Made by a program: the position numbers and the translations under genes | In this document: piece by piece, positions 1-7,838 of the stretch | Numbering within the stretch: position 1 is the stretch's first letter | How the letters are laid out: the number at the start of each line of letters is the position of its first letter | The notes under the pieces: generated by a model | Told to the model about the DNA's origin: nothing | What the model saw: the letters and a program-made list of their open reading frames with translations, nothing else | Database searches by the model: none | Source: Colwellia sp. | Lineage (GTDB): Bacteria > Pseudomonadota > Gammaproteobacteria > Enterobacterales > Alteromonadaceae | Assembly (NCBI GenBank): GCA_003521815.1 | Contig: DPHE01000035.1 | Coordinates: 6,805-46,657, forward strand | Reading direction: 5' to 3' | DNA: 39,853 nt

Positions 1-24
1 ATAAATAAATAAATAAATAAATAG
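1..24. repeat. ATAA tetranucleotide tract
   Basis: Five tandem ATAA units followed by ATAG lie at the very edge of the window, 16 bp before the comF start. Tetranucleotide tracts can change length by slippage. Here it would alter promoter or leader spacing, not a reading frame. The left border is cut by the window, so the true copy number is unknown. Confidence 0.7.
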
Positions 25-39
25 TATTTTACAAAATGG

Positions 40-792
40 ATGATAACAATGGAATGGCTAGCGTTGAGCAAACTGAAAAAAAAATGGCGGTCACACATTC
101 AAGCTGACTATCACCAGGTGCGGCTAAGTCTTTCTCAGTGTGATTTATGCGGCAATTCCACATCACAACAAGCATTATTATGTTCAACTTGTTTAGCTGA
201 CCTACCACTATTTAAACAACAGATTATTCAAGGCGATTTACTTAATTGGCCAGCAGTAAACCAAGGCTTACCGCGTATTCATTTCGACCACTTATTTTGT
301 CTCTCGCCATACTTAGCTCCATTCAATCATTGGCTGTCACAATTTAAATACCAAGGACGCTTTGAATTAGCCTCCTTATTTGCTTCCTTACTGGCAAAAC
401 AATGGCAAGAAACGCATACAATACCATCCGTAGATCTTATTTTGAGTGTGCCACTACATATAAGTAAATGGCAACAGCGTGGCTATAATCAAGCGCATTT
501 AATTGCCCAGCAGTTTTCACTATTGTTGCAACTCCCTTATCAAGGTTCAGCCTTAATTCGCATTAAAAAAAACACGAGTCAAGTTGGACAAACAGGAGTA
601 CAAAGGCGTCATAATTTAGCGAATGCGTTTACCCTGCGTCACGCATTAAGTGAAGAAGTTAAACATGTCATGCTAATTGATGATGTAATAACCACAGGAA
701 GTACCGCCAGTGAAATCAGCAAATTATTAAAACACAAAGGTGTTGAAAAGGTGACGCTGGTCACCGTATGTTTAACCCTACCAAAGCACTGA
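40..792 (+). CDS. comF: ComF/GntX family phosphoribosyltransferase-like protein
   Basis: The 250-residue protein has the ComF layout. A short zinc-ribbon-like N-terminus carries two CxxC pairs (C34/C37 and C48/C51). A type I phosphoribosyltransferase fold follows, with the PRPP-loop motif VMLIDDVITTGST at 210-222 and the VPLH...RGYNQA segment near 137-152. In naturally competent bacteria ComF is needed for DNA uptake. In E. coli the homologue GntX sits between bioH and nfuA, and nfuA also follows here, which supports orthology. The exact biochemical substrate is not established for the family. ATG at 40 is used; ATG at 49 is an alternative, and neither has a clear Shine-Dalgarno sequence. Confidence 0.9.
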   Translation: MITMEWLALSKLKKKWRSHIQADYHQVRLSLSQCDLCGNSTSQQALLCSTCLADLPLFKQQIIQGDLLNWPAVNQGLPRIHFDHLFCLSPYLAPFNHWLSQFKYQGRFELASLFASLLAKQWQETHTIPSVDLILSVPLHISKWQQRGYNQAHLIAQQFSLLLQLPYQGSALIRIKKNTSQVGQTGVQRRHNLANAFTLRHALSEEVKHVMLIDDVITTGSTASEISKLLKHKGVEKVTLVTVCLTLPKH

Positions 793-1108
793 GATTATTG
801 CACTTAGATACTACGCTTCCTCACAGAAAACAAAATACGGGCTAGCGTACTAAAATAGTGTTTTAATTGATCATTCCTTCAATGATGTGACCAATTTCAA
901 ACCCAGAGTTTCCTTTGCTAAGGAGATTAACGAAGCAACACGAGCGTGTATGGATAAGTAATCTTTTACCTATCTAGCATGTAAAGAGAAAATGAAGAAA
1001 ATAAAAGCATAAAAATCATTGGCACATCACAAGATTGCGGAGTAAAATACAGATACTTGAGTAAAAGACTCAGGTATTCCTGTTTAAGAGCAAAGAGAAT
1101 CCTGTATT
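793..1108. other. Intergenic region comF-nfuA (316 bp)
   Basis: I see no supportable gene here. There is a weak hairpin (ATCATT/AATGAT, 870-886) and a short GAGT...ACTC inverted repeat near 1059-1071 just ahead of nfuA. Short open stretches occur but have neither a ribosome binding site nor recognisable protein similarity. A promoter for nfuA is expected here but I cannot place it with confidence. Confidence 0.4.
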
Positions 1109-1687
1109 ATGATCACTATTTCACCTACCGCCCAAGAGCATTTTGCTAAGCTGCTATCTCAACAAGCAGAAGGCACACATATTCGTGTATTTGTTGTCAA
1201 CCCAGGAACAGCTAAAGCTGAATGTGGTGTTTCATATTGTCCTGCTGATGCAGTAGAGCCCGATGATATTACATTACCTTTTGAAGGTTTTTCCGCCATG
1301 GTTGATGCGGACAGTAAAAGTTTCTTAGAAGAGGCCGAAATCGATTTTGTTACCGATCAAATGGGCTCACAACTGACCTTAAAAGCTCCGAACGCTAAGT
1401 TACGTAAAGTCGCTGACGACGCATCACTTTTTGAACGTGTACATTATTTTCTCCAAGCTGAAGTCAACCCACAACTTGCTGGACATGGTGGTGAATGTAC
1501 CTTAGTTGAAATAACTGATGATGGTTATGCGGTATTACAATTTGGTGGTGGCTGTAATGGTTGTGCCCAAATTGATGTGACGGTTAAAGATGGTATTGAA
1601 ACGCAACTAATTGAGTTAATGGGTAATGAAATAAAAGGCGTGAAAGATGCAACTGAGCATGAGCGCGGTGAGCATTCATATTACTAA
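1109..1687 (+). CDS. nfuA: Fe/S biogenesis protein NfuA
   Basis: NfuA is an iron-sulfur carrier that binds a 4Fe-4S cluster at a dimer interface and delivers it to apo-proteins, especially under oxidative stress or iron limitation. The 192-residue length is typical. The N-terminal half resembles a degenerate A-type (HesB/IscA) scaffold. The C-terminal Nfu domain holds the cluster-binding GGCNGC motif with C149 and C152, the same numbering as in E. coli NfuA. The gene follows comF as in E. coli (gntX-nfuA) but after a 316-bp gap, so it probably has its own promoter. A purine-rich stretch (AGAGA) lies about 10 bp before the ATG. A repeat element starts 5 bp after the stop. Confidence 0.96.
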   Translation: MITISPTAQEHFAKLLSQQAEGTHIRVFVVNPGTAKAECGVSYCPADAVEPDDITLPFEGFSAMVDADSKSFLEEAEIDFVTDQMGSQLTLKAPNAKLRKVADDASLFERVHYFLQAEVNPQLAGHGGECTLVEITDDGYAVLQFGGGCNGCAQIDVTVKDGIETQLIELMGNEIKGVKDATEHERGEHSYY

Positions 1688-1692
1688 GCCAT

Positions 1693-1710
1693 CCTTCGAC
1701 AAGCTCAAGG
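1693..1710. repeat. Dispersed gene-end repeat, partial copy (behind nfuA)
   Basis: CCTTCGACAAGCTCAAGG begins 5 bp after the nfuA stop. It matches the left half of the repeat found fully at 25564-25588 with one changed base. A second fragment (CGACAAGTTCGTG) follows at about 1741. The right half is not recognisable. Confidence 0.75.
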
Positions 1711-1758
1711 TGTAAGAAAGCGCGATAAAGGATAGTAGTACGACAAGTTCGTGAAAGA

Positions 1759-1779
1759 GGTAATAGGTAATAGGTAATA
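1759..1779. repeat. Three tandem GGTAATA heptamers
   Basis: GGTAATA is repeated three times exactly, directly behind the repeat fragments that follow nfuA. It is too short to assign to a known element; a slippage or rearrangement footprint is possible. Confidence 0.7.
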
Positions 1780-1816
1780 GTTTACTTACTAAATAAGGTC
1801 AAGATCTAAAAAGTAG

Positions 1817-1918
1817 TTTGTCTATTTTGTAACCGGTCTTGGTCTTTTTGTTGTTGGTTTACTATTTATCGCCATCGATTACTTAGATGTTTTACTACTC
1901 GTTGGTTTACTATTCTAA
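1817..1918 (+). other. Possible remnant of a small hydrophobic coding sequence
   Basis: A 33-codon open stretch follows an in-frame TAG and ends at TAA (1916-1918). Its translation is almost purely hydrophobic (FVVGLLFIAIDYLDVLLLVG at its centre), which is unlike random intergenic DNA. It has no usable start codon in frame, so it is not a gene as it stands. It could be the tail of a decayed membrane protein, or chance composition. Confidence 0.25.
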
Positions 1919-1955
1919 ATTGACAAAACCCTGAGAGTAGAAAAGAACCCCTTTA

Positions 1956-2318
1956 ATGATTCACTTAATTCAAAAATACTGGCTTCACATTACCTTACTA
2001 CTACTTGTTAGTATTACGACCTTATCCCTTTGGCCTGCAGCTAGTTTACCTGATGTTCCCGGTACAGATAAAATCCATCATTTTATAGCCTATGCCGCAT
2101 TAATGTTACCTACAGCATTGCGCCAACCTAAGCATTGGTCGCTGATTACGTTTGTTTTTCTCACTTTTAGTGGTGCGATAGAATTAATACAACCCTATGT
2201 AAATCGTTATGGTGAGTGGTTAGACATGGCGGCAAATGCGTTTGGCTTAGTCTGTGGGTTTATATTAGCTAAATTAATTGTGTTTTTTACTGACACTATT
2301 ATTAGAGAAACATCATGA
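1956..2318 (+). CDS. VanZ-like family membrane protein
   Basis: A 120-residue membrane protein with about four hydrophobic segments (near 9-28, 40-55, 60-80 and 90-113). It has the VanZ-family signature pieces DKIHHFIAYAALML and, later, GAIELIQPYVNRYGEWLDMAANAFG split over helices three and four. VanZ itself gives low-level teicoplanin resistance, but most bacterial relatives are short stand-alone proteins of unknown role. The next gene, a polysaccharide deacetylase, overlaps by 4 bp (ATGA), so the two are translationally coupled and may act in the same envelope process. A purine-rich GAGAG lies upstream of the ATG but rather far away. Confidence 0.85.
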   Translation: MIHLIQKYWLHITLLLLVSITTLSLWPAASLPDVPGTDKIHHFIAYAALMLPTALRQPKHWSLITFVFLTFSGAIELIQPYVNRYGEWLDMAANAFGLVCGFILAKLIVFFTDTIIRETS

Positions 2319-3376
2319 GAACTCCACTTTTAGTCATTTTTTTACTGTTATTTCATTTTTCCAGTTTCGGGGCCGTAATTTTACAATACCATCATGTTAG
2401 TGATACTTCGCCCAAAAGTACGAGCATCACACCTAAGCAATTTGCGGTACACCTGAAGTATTTACAAGAAAATAGTTTTAATGTTGTTCCGTTATCCCAA
2501 ATAATTAATAACATAAAAAATCAACAACCATTAAAAGATAAAACTGTTGCGATTACCTTTGATGATGCTTATATCGATGTATTAACTCAGGCTAAACCCT
2601 TACTTGATGAGTATAATTATCCCTTCACTATTTACGTTAATCCCAGCATTATCAATCGTAATGACAGTAAAAAAGATTCACATTACCTTTCATGGGCACA
2701 ATTAAAAGCCTTAGGTGATGAGGGCGTCATCATTGCTAATCATGGGTTTGAACATGATTCATTAACACGGATAATAGATAATTTATCTCAACAGCAATGG
2801 CTAGAACATCAAACAACATTACTCTTAAAAGCTGAAACCATTATTAAAGAAAAAACTGGGCAAAGTTGGCATTATTTGGCCTATCCTTACGGTGAATATA
2901 ACCCTGAAATACAATCTTGGGTTAAAGAAAATAGCTTTATTGGTTTCTCTCAACAATCGGGTGCAGTTGGTTTATCCTCAGATTTAACAAGTATCTCCCG
3001 TTTTCCCGTATCGATGCCATATGATAAAATTTCAGCTTTACGAGATAAACTCAATTCGTTGCCATTTAATATTACATTACAAGGTGAACAAGCTAAAACC
3101 ATTTTTGAATTCAAAAAAGCTAAAAGTATCACTTTCAATATAGAAACTGATGACTTTTATAAATCTGGATTACATTGTTATATATCAGGATTGGGGAAAC
3201 AGAAAATCGATTGGCAGGGAGATCGTCGCTTCACTATTTATTTCAGCAGTGACTTACCTATAGGAAGAGTACGTTGTAACTGTACTGCCGCCAGCATCAG
3301 CAAACCTGGCCGTTATTATTGGTATTCAAAACCCTGGTTTATTTTGAAAGAAAGCGGTGATTGGTACCACTTGTAA
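2315..3376 (+). CDS. Polysaccharide deacetylase family protein (NodB domain)
   Basis: A 353-residue, probably exported enzyme. Residues 1-19 form a signal peptide. The NodB carbohydrate-esterase-4 domain spans roughly 20-240, with TFDDAY at 81-86 (catalytic and metal-binding Asp) and the zinc-site pair H143/H147 in NHGFEHD. Such enzymes remove N- or O-acetyl groups from peptidoglycan or extracellular polysaccharide. The substrate cannot be told here. The C-terminal 100 or so residues are not a known catalytic part and contain two closely spaced cysteines. It overlaps the VanZ-like gene and is convergent with the SCO gene. The family call is secure, the substrate open. Confidence 0.9.
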   Translation: MRTPLLVIFLLLFHFSSFGAVILQYHHVSDTSPKSTSITPKQFAVHLKYLQENSFNVVPLSQIINNIKNQQPLKDKTVAITFDDAYIDVLTQAKPLLDEYNYPFTIYVNPSIINRNDSKKDSHYLSWAQLKALGDEGVIIANHGFEHDSLTRIIDNLSQQQWLEHQTTLLLKAETIIKEKTGQSWHYLAYPYGEYNPEIQSWVKENSFIGFSQQSGAVGLSSDLTSISRFPVSMPYDKISALRDKLNSLPFNITLQGEQAKTIFEFKKAKSITFNIETDDFYKSGLHCYISGLGKQKIDWQGDRRFTIYFSSDLPIGRVRCNCTAASISKPGRYYWYSKPWFILKESGDWYHL

Positions 3377-3473
3377 TTACTATCAGTAACCGGCACCCTA
3401 CGTTACTCGTTAATAATTACGATGACAGCTTGGGCTTTTCGTTACTCCTAACTTTTCTTACTCATCACGGACC

Positions 3474-4094
3474 TTAATACAATGCGACTATTTTTTGAAA
3501 GTCGCTTAATAGTTTATCGCTATCAATACCTGGGACTGACCCCATGGCTTCTTCGGGTTTAAAAATAGCCGCTATTTTACCCTCAGGATTAATTAATACC
3601 AAAGAAGCACTATGATCTACTGAGTAATCATCACCTTCTCCACTTATCGCGTACATTAAGCCCATATTACGTGCAAATGGGAATAACACCTCATGCCCCG
3701 CTCGTAGTGCTATAAATTCACTATTAAAATAGGCAATGTATTGCGACAATTTTTCTTGGCTATCATTCTGAGGATCAACACTCACTAGTAACACTTGGCT
3801 ATTCTGGGCAATAGCTTTCAAATCCCCATAGATAAAATTTAAGTTTTGTAATGTCGTGGGGCAAATATCTGGGCAAGAAGTATAACCAAAAAACACTAAG
3901 GACCATTTATTATTAAGCGCTTCTTTAGTAAAGAGTTGCCCATGATGATCGATTAATTCAAAAGGTTTGATTTCTCTGGGCTGTTGATAATATAAAGCAT
4001 GCTCAGGGGGCGTTAACTTAGTGATAGTATTAAAACTTACAACACCAATCACCATTGCCGCTATCGCGATAAGACCTAAAAAATAGTTGTTCAT
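3474..4094 (-). CDS. SCO1/SenC family copper chaperone for cytochrome oxidase
   Basis: A 206-residue membrane-anchored thioredoxin-fold protein. One N-terminal transmembrane segment (about 5-25) is followed by a periplasmic domain with the copper-binding CxxxC pair C74/C78 (TSCPDICPT) and the distal H161 (VDHSASL). SCO proteins help load or reduce the CuA centre of oxidase subunit II. It is the last gene of the run SURF1-hypothetical-ctaA-cyoE-SCO, only 3 bp after cyoE. This position and the intact C-C-H set support a role for the caa3 oxidase encoded just upstream. It is convergent with the deacetylase; the 97 bp between them show no clear terminator. Confidence 0.93.
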   Translation of the reverse strand: MNNYFLGLIAIAAMVIGVVSFNTITKLTPPEHALYYQQPREIKPFELIDHHGQLFTKEALNNKWSLVFFGYTSCPDICPTTLQNLNFIYGDLKAIAQNSQVLLVSVDPQNDSQEKLSQYIAYFNSEFIALRAGHEVLFPFARNMGLMYAISGEGDDYSVDHSASLVLINPEGKIAAIFKPEEAMGSVPGIDSDKLLSDFQKIVALY

Positions 4095-4097
4095 AGA

Positions 4098-5012
4098 TCA
4101 ACCAACAGGCAATAAATAATGATCAAGCAATAGAATCACAAATAATAACATGAGATGAATGATTGAAAATTTAAACGTATCCATCGCAGTATTTTCATCC
4201 GCATGAAATTTAAGTTTCCACGCATAAGCAAAAAACATTAAATTGAGGGTAACTGCGCCAATCAAATACAACCAATTACTCATACCCACTAAATAGGGTA
4301 ATAAGCCAACTACAAACAGCAATACTGTATAAAGCAATATTTGTGTTTTAGTAAAACTAACACCGTGAGTTACGGGTAACATGGGAATATTGACCTTGGC
4401 GTAATCATCTTTACGATGAATAGCTAGCGCCCAAAAATGAGGCGGTGTCCAAGTAAATATTAATAAGACTAATAATAAAGCATTCGGATCTATTTGGTTA
4501 GTCATCGCCGTCCAACCAAGTAAAGGCGGAATTGCTCCTGCCAAACCACCAATAGTGATATTTTGTGGCGTCGCTCGCTTCAAATATAACGTATAGACAA
4601 AACTATACCCCACCAAGCCAGCTAAGGTTAAATAAGCCGTTAAGGGGTTCACCAACAACATAAGTAATGCAAAACCTAACACGGCAAGACTACAAGCAAA
4701 CACAATAGCATTATTGGTGGTAATTCTCCCTTCAGGTAAAGGACGATTATGAGTACGCCCCATAATCGCATCTATTTTTTCATCAACAATATGATTAATT
4801 GCCGCCGCAGATGAGGACAATAAACCAATACCCAGCATAGCAGGTATAAACAATTGCCAGGGCAAGCCTCCTGGAACAGATAAACTCATACCAACCACCG
4901 CAGTAAGTACTAATAGCGCGACGACTTTAGGCTTAGTGAGATCATAATACGCACGCCATTTAGGCATAATTATCGGAGCCACTTCTGCGTCACTCATCAT
5001 TTCATTCGACAT
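4098..5012 (-). CDS. cyoE: Protoheme IX farnesyltransferase (heme O synthase)
   Basis: Also called CtaB. It transfers a farnesyl group from farnesyl diphosphate to heme b, giving heme O, the first step to heme A. The 304-residue polytopic protein has the UbiA-family prenyl-diphosphate motif N73-x3-D77-x3-D81 (INHIVDEKID) and the second conserved loop with DDY...PMLPV near 202-215, plus about eight or nine membrane helices. It lies 9 bp after ctaA (heme A synthase) and 3 bp before the SCO gene, so the heme A pathway is co-transcribed with oxidase assembly factors. The same order is known in Shewanella. Confidence 0.96.
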   Translation of the reverse strand: MSNEMMSDAEVAPIIMPKWRAYYDLTKPKVVALLVLTAVVGMSLSVPGGLPWQLFIPAMLGIGLLSSSAAAINHIVDEKIDAIMGRTHNRPLPEGRITTNNAIVFACSLAVLGFALLMLLVNPLTAYLTLAGLVGYSFVYTLYLKRATPQNITIGGLAGAIPPLLGWTAMTNQIDPNALLLVLLIFTWTPPHFWALAIHRKDDYAKVNIPMLPVTHGVSFTKTQILLYTVLLFVVGLLPYLVGMSNWLYLIGAVTLNLMFFAYAWKLKFHADENTAMDTFKFSIIHLMLLFVILLLDHYLLPVG

Positions 5013-5021
5013 AAGTTTTTC

Positions 5022-6041
5022 CTATATATTTCGACGTAGTCGGTAAGTTAATTTTATTAGTGCCAGCAGTAACAAAGCAGCAACTAAGTTATGTCCTACC
5101 GCAACAGATAACGGTAGTGAAAACCAAATATTACTCACCCCTAAACTGACCTGAGTGATCAACGCTAACCCAGCGACAACAGCAGACGTTTTAAATGTTG
5201 AGGTTTGTGCTTTAAAGTAGATCATCAACAACAGCCACGTTAAGTATATTGTTATGATAATAGCACCAAATCGATGTACCACATGAATGGTAACTCGTTC
5301 ATCATGAGATAGATGCCCAAATTCATAACTTTCCCGCTCAGGGGGGATTAGGTCAAAAGAATTTTCAAAAGTTATTTGCTCTTGCCAACCTGATTGGCAA
5401 ATAGGTAACTCAACACAACTCAATGCGGCATAATTAGACGATGTCCAACCGCCTAATGCTATTTGCCCAGTTAAAAGGACGATTCCCAACAGGGCAAATC
5501 GACCATATTTTTTTATAGAAAAATCGCCGCGATTAACACGGTATGGGTTTAACCGTAAATACAGTAAAAAGAGTAAACTTAAGGTAGTAAAACCACCCAA
5601 CAAATGCCCCATAACCACTATGGGCATAAGCTTCATGGTTACTGTCCACATACCTAACGCTGCTTGAAAAGTCACAACAACAAGGATGAGCACCGGTAAG
5701 CCTAAAGGAGTACCTTGACCACGATTTTTAAAAGAGATAAAAGCAATAACGAGTATCAATAAACCCAGCAACCCAGCAAAATAGCGATGGATCATTTCAT
5801 TCCATGCTTTAACTGGTTCAACTAGGCTTTGAGGATATACTTGTTCAGCTAACGCAATTTGCTCAGCTGTTTCGGGGACAGCAATTAAACCATAACAGCC
5901 AGGCCAATCGGGACAGCCTAGTCCTGCATGAGTTAGGCGAGCATGAGCGCCTAAAGTGACCACTATCAACGCCAGTAAAATACTGACAAAAACTAATTTT
6001 CTTATCACATGATTGTGTTGTGTATAAAGATTATCATCCAC
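5022..6041 (-). CDS. ctaA: Heme A synthase (COX15/CtaA family)
   Basis: CtaA oxidises the C8 methyl group of heme O to a formyl group, giving heme A for the oxidase. The 339-residue protein has about eight transmembrane helices in the internally duplicated COX15/CtaA pattern. The first loop has the conserved GLGCPDWPGC segment, with histidines in EMIHRYFAGLLG and later HVVHRFGA serving as heme ligands. It also keeps a second-half cysteine pair (SCVELPIC). Spacing of 9 bp to cyoE and 3 bp to the upstream 198-residue gene shows an operon. The C8-formyl heme product matches the A1-type subunit I encoded upstream. Confidence 0.95.
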   Translation of the reverse strand: MDDNLYTQHNHVIRKLVFVSILLALIVVTLGAHARLTHAGLGCPDWPGCYGLIAVPETAEQIALAEQVYPQSLVEPVKAWNEMIHRYFAGLLGLLILVIAFISFKNRGQGTPLGLPVLILVVVTFQAALGMWTVTMKLMPIVVMGHLLGGFTTLSLLFLLYLRLNPYRVNRGDFSIKKYGRFALLGIVLLTGQIALGGWTSSNYAALSCVELPICQSGWQEQITFENSFDLIPPERESYEFGHLSHDERVTIHVVHRFGAIIITIYLTWLLLMIYFKAQTSTFKTSAVVAGLALITQVSLGVSNIWFSLPLSVAVGHNLVAALLLLALIKLTYRLRRNI

Positions 6042-6044
6042 GTG

Positions 6045-6641
6045 CTAACCCACCTTCGAATATTTAAGCAGCTTTTTCATATCGGCCAATATTTGTTTAC
6101 CTAGCTGTGGTAACTGCTTGGTATTTTCAGGTAATTGGTGACTTAAAAAAACATTGCCTAGCGGGTCTACAATAAAGATTTGTGGTGTCACTATCTGTTG
6201 TTTTGCTTGCTCTGGCATAGCCAATAACTGCCATTTACTTTGTGAAATTTCTTGACGTTGCTCAATAGATAATTCATTTTGATATAATGCGACAGGAAAA
6301 ACTCTTGGCATCTCTTTACCCAAGGCAACATAAGTATTGTGTACCGTTTCCAACGTTTGCTGACAATGGATAGAGCACTGCTTTGGAAGGCTGTATATAA
6401 TAAGCCAGTGTTGCTCAAAATCTGTAGTCTTTAAGCCTAATTGCTCTAAGGTTAATTCATTAGTTAATAACGTACCTTTGTTAGTCACCCCCATATCTAA
6501 CCATTGCGCCTCTAAAGCAACTTTAGCTAAAATAATAGGTAAAGCAAAAGTAGCTAATACCAAAAACAAACTACGGCGACTTTTCTTTGGATTACTTTTA
6601 TTTGAATTGCTGTTATTTTCAGGTCGATCTATGGAGCTCAT
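6045..6641 (-). CDS. Uncharacterised membrane-anchored C-x3-C protein of the oxidase assembly cluster
   Basis: A 198-residue protein I cannot name. It has a basic, Asn/Ser-rich N-terminus, one membrane anchor (about 24-44) and a soluble domain facing the periplasm. Near 78-105 it has WLIIYSLPKQCSIHCQQTL, that is a beta strand followed by C89-x3-C93, the same spacing as the copper-binding pair of SCO. Further on, TPQIFIVDPLGNVFLSH resembles the later strands of a thioredoxin fold. It sits between SURF1 and ctaA with gaps of 5 and 3 bp, as does a hypothetical gene at the same place in Shewanella. Inference: a diverged thioredoxin/SCO-like factor for metal or redox handling in oxidase assembly. 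The distal histidine of true SCO is not obvious. Confidence 0.8.
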   Translation of the reverse strand: MSSIDRPENNSNSNKSNPKKSRRSLFLVLATFALPIILAKVALEAQWLDMGVTNKGTLLTNELTLEQLGLKTTDFEQHWLIIYSLPKQCSIHCQQTLETVHNTYVALGKEMPRVFPVALYQNELSIEQRQEISQSKWQLLAMPEQAKQQIVTPQIFIVDPLGNVFLSHQLPENTKQLPQLGKQILADMKKLLKYSKVG

Positions 6642-6646
6642 ACTAC

Positions 6647-7405
6647 TTAGGCCTCTTTTTTCAAAGGTGAATTATTATTTTTATTAGATACACTTTTTTT
6701 TCTAGCGCCAAATTTAGCCCACACCATTAAAATGAACCAAGCAACAGCTAAACTAAACCATTGAAAAGCATAAGCTCGATGTTTTTCTGGGGGCATCACG
6801 ATAGGCTGCCAATTTTTTTCAAACCCTATCTCTTCCTTTTTATCTAAATAAATAACAAAGGGCAATAGCTGATGGTTAATTAATGTCGAAAATTTATCTA
6901 ACTCTACTTGCTGAATTCTTAATGGCCATTGTATATCACTGAAAACCTGTTCTTGTAATTGAATACCCACTTCAATTAAACGCACATTCCCATGAATATG
7001 ATGCTTACCCGATAATGATTTTATTTGAGGTAACTCTTGTCTATTAATAGACCCTTGTACCCAACCAAGATTGACCAATACAGCATATTGATCAACCATG
7101 AACACTTGATAGGCTCGATAGCCTAAGCGGCCTTTATTAACTTGGTTGTCTAGTAGAAATACGGCCTGTTCATTAAACATCCCTTCAATGGTTACTGGCA
7201 TGTCATTAATATTTTCGTTTACTGCAAGTGCATTTACTTGTTGCAACGACAGAGGATCTTGTGATTTCAGCTGCTCAATTCGCAATAAGCGCTGCTCTTT
7301 TTCTGACGCCCTGCTATTTTGCCAAAAACCAAGCTTTACTAATGCGGAAAAAACAAGCACAGTAACTATTATCCACAGAACATTCATTTTGTTACGACTT
7401 GACAC
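6647..7405 (-). CDS. SURF1 family cytochrome oxidase biogenesis protein
   Basis: A 252-residue protein with the SURF1 pattern. One transmembrane helix lies at the N-terminus (about 8-24) with LGFWQNSRASEK directly behind it. A periplasmic domain follows containing NQVNKGRLGYRAYQVF and VLVNLGWVQG, and a second helix lies near the C-terminus (about 215-233) with the typical HRAYAFQWFSLA lead-in. SURF1 proteins help insert heme A into subunit I. It is the first gene of the assembly-factor operon that ends with the SCO gene. The divergent small gene starts 65 bp away, so both promoters must share this short gap. Confidence 0.93.
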   Translation of the reverse strand: MSSRNKMNVLWIIVTVLVFSALVKLGFWQNSRASEKEQRLLRIEQLKSQDPLSLQQVNALAVNENINDMPVTIEGMFNEQAVFLLDNQVNKGRLGYRAYQVFMVDQYAVLVNLGWVQGSINRQELPQIKSLSGKHHIHGNVRLIEVGIQLQEQVFSDIQWPLRIQQVELDKFSTLINHQLLPFVIYLDKKEEIGFEKNWQPIVMPPEKHRAYAFQWFSLAVAWFILMVWAKFGARKKSVSNKNNNSPLKKEA

Positions 7406-7470
7406 CTAAAGGTTATTTCCTTACAACGTGTTAAGCTTGACTTAACGATATAAAATTATGGGAGTTTTTT

Positions 7471-7680
7471 TTGTTATTTAAAATTGTTATTGTCGCTATG
7501 CTCGCTTTTATGGTTTACAACTTATTTTGCGCGCTCTTGATTATGAATAAAAATGATCCTAATAAGCCGCCTATGAGTAAATCTATTGGTCGAAGGTTAA
7601 TGCTATCCGTTGCCATTGTCATATTACTACTTATTGGCTTATCAACGGGATTAATAATCCCTAACCCTAGACCTCATTAA
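7471..7680 (+). CDS. Small twin-transmembrane protein, DUF2909-like
   Basis: A 69-residue protein with two hydrophobic helices (about 2-24 and 42-62) joined by a short polar loop rich in Lys, Asn and Pro. It resembles the DUF2909 family, whose genes sit in cytochrome oxidase clusters of marine gammaproteobacteria. The function is unknown; a small accessory subunit or assembly helper for the oxidase is an inference from position alone. The start is TTG at 7471, supported by GGGAG at 7460-7464 with 6-nt spacing. No in-frame ATG would keep the first helix. It is divergent from SURF1 and convergent with coxC, which makes it the only + strand gene inside the oxidase locus. Confidence 0.82.
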   Translation: MLFKIVIVAMLAFMVYNLFCALLIMNKNDPNKPPMSKSIGRRLMLSVAIVILLLIGLSTGLIIPNPRPH

Positions 7681-7743
7681 TTCTTTTTTCTGAAAAGTAC
7701 CTTTAACTTTCTATTGCTATTACCTGTGATAGTTCAATGCAAA

Positions 7744-7825
7744 GATATACACGTTAAAACAAAGCGAAGGCACGGAGTTGACGCTAGTCAATGAGTACCT
7801 TCAATGCTGTTATTACGTGTTTATC
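7744..7825. repeat. 82-bp imperfect palindrome between DUF2909 gene and coxC
   Basis: Arms GATATACACGT (7744-7754) and ACGTGTTTATC (7815-7825) pair with one mismatch. Inside them GAAGGCACGGAGTTGAC pairs with GTCAATGAGTACCTTC around a GCTA loop. The whole stretch folds into one long hairpin between two convergent genes. It could serve as a two-way terminator, or be a copy of a miniature palindromic element. No adjoining T-run clearly favours the first reading. Confidence 0.7.
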
Positions 7826-7838
7826 AACGCAGTTAACA

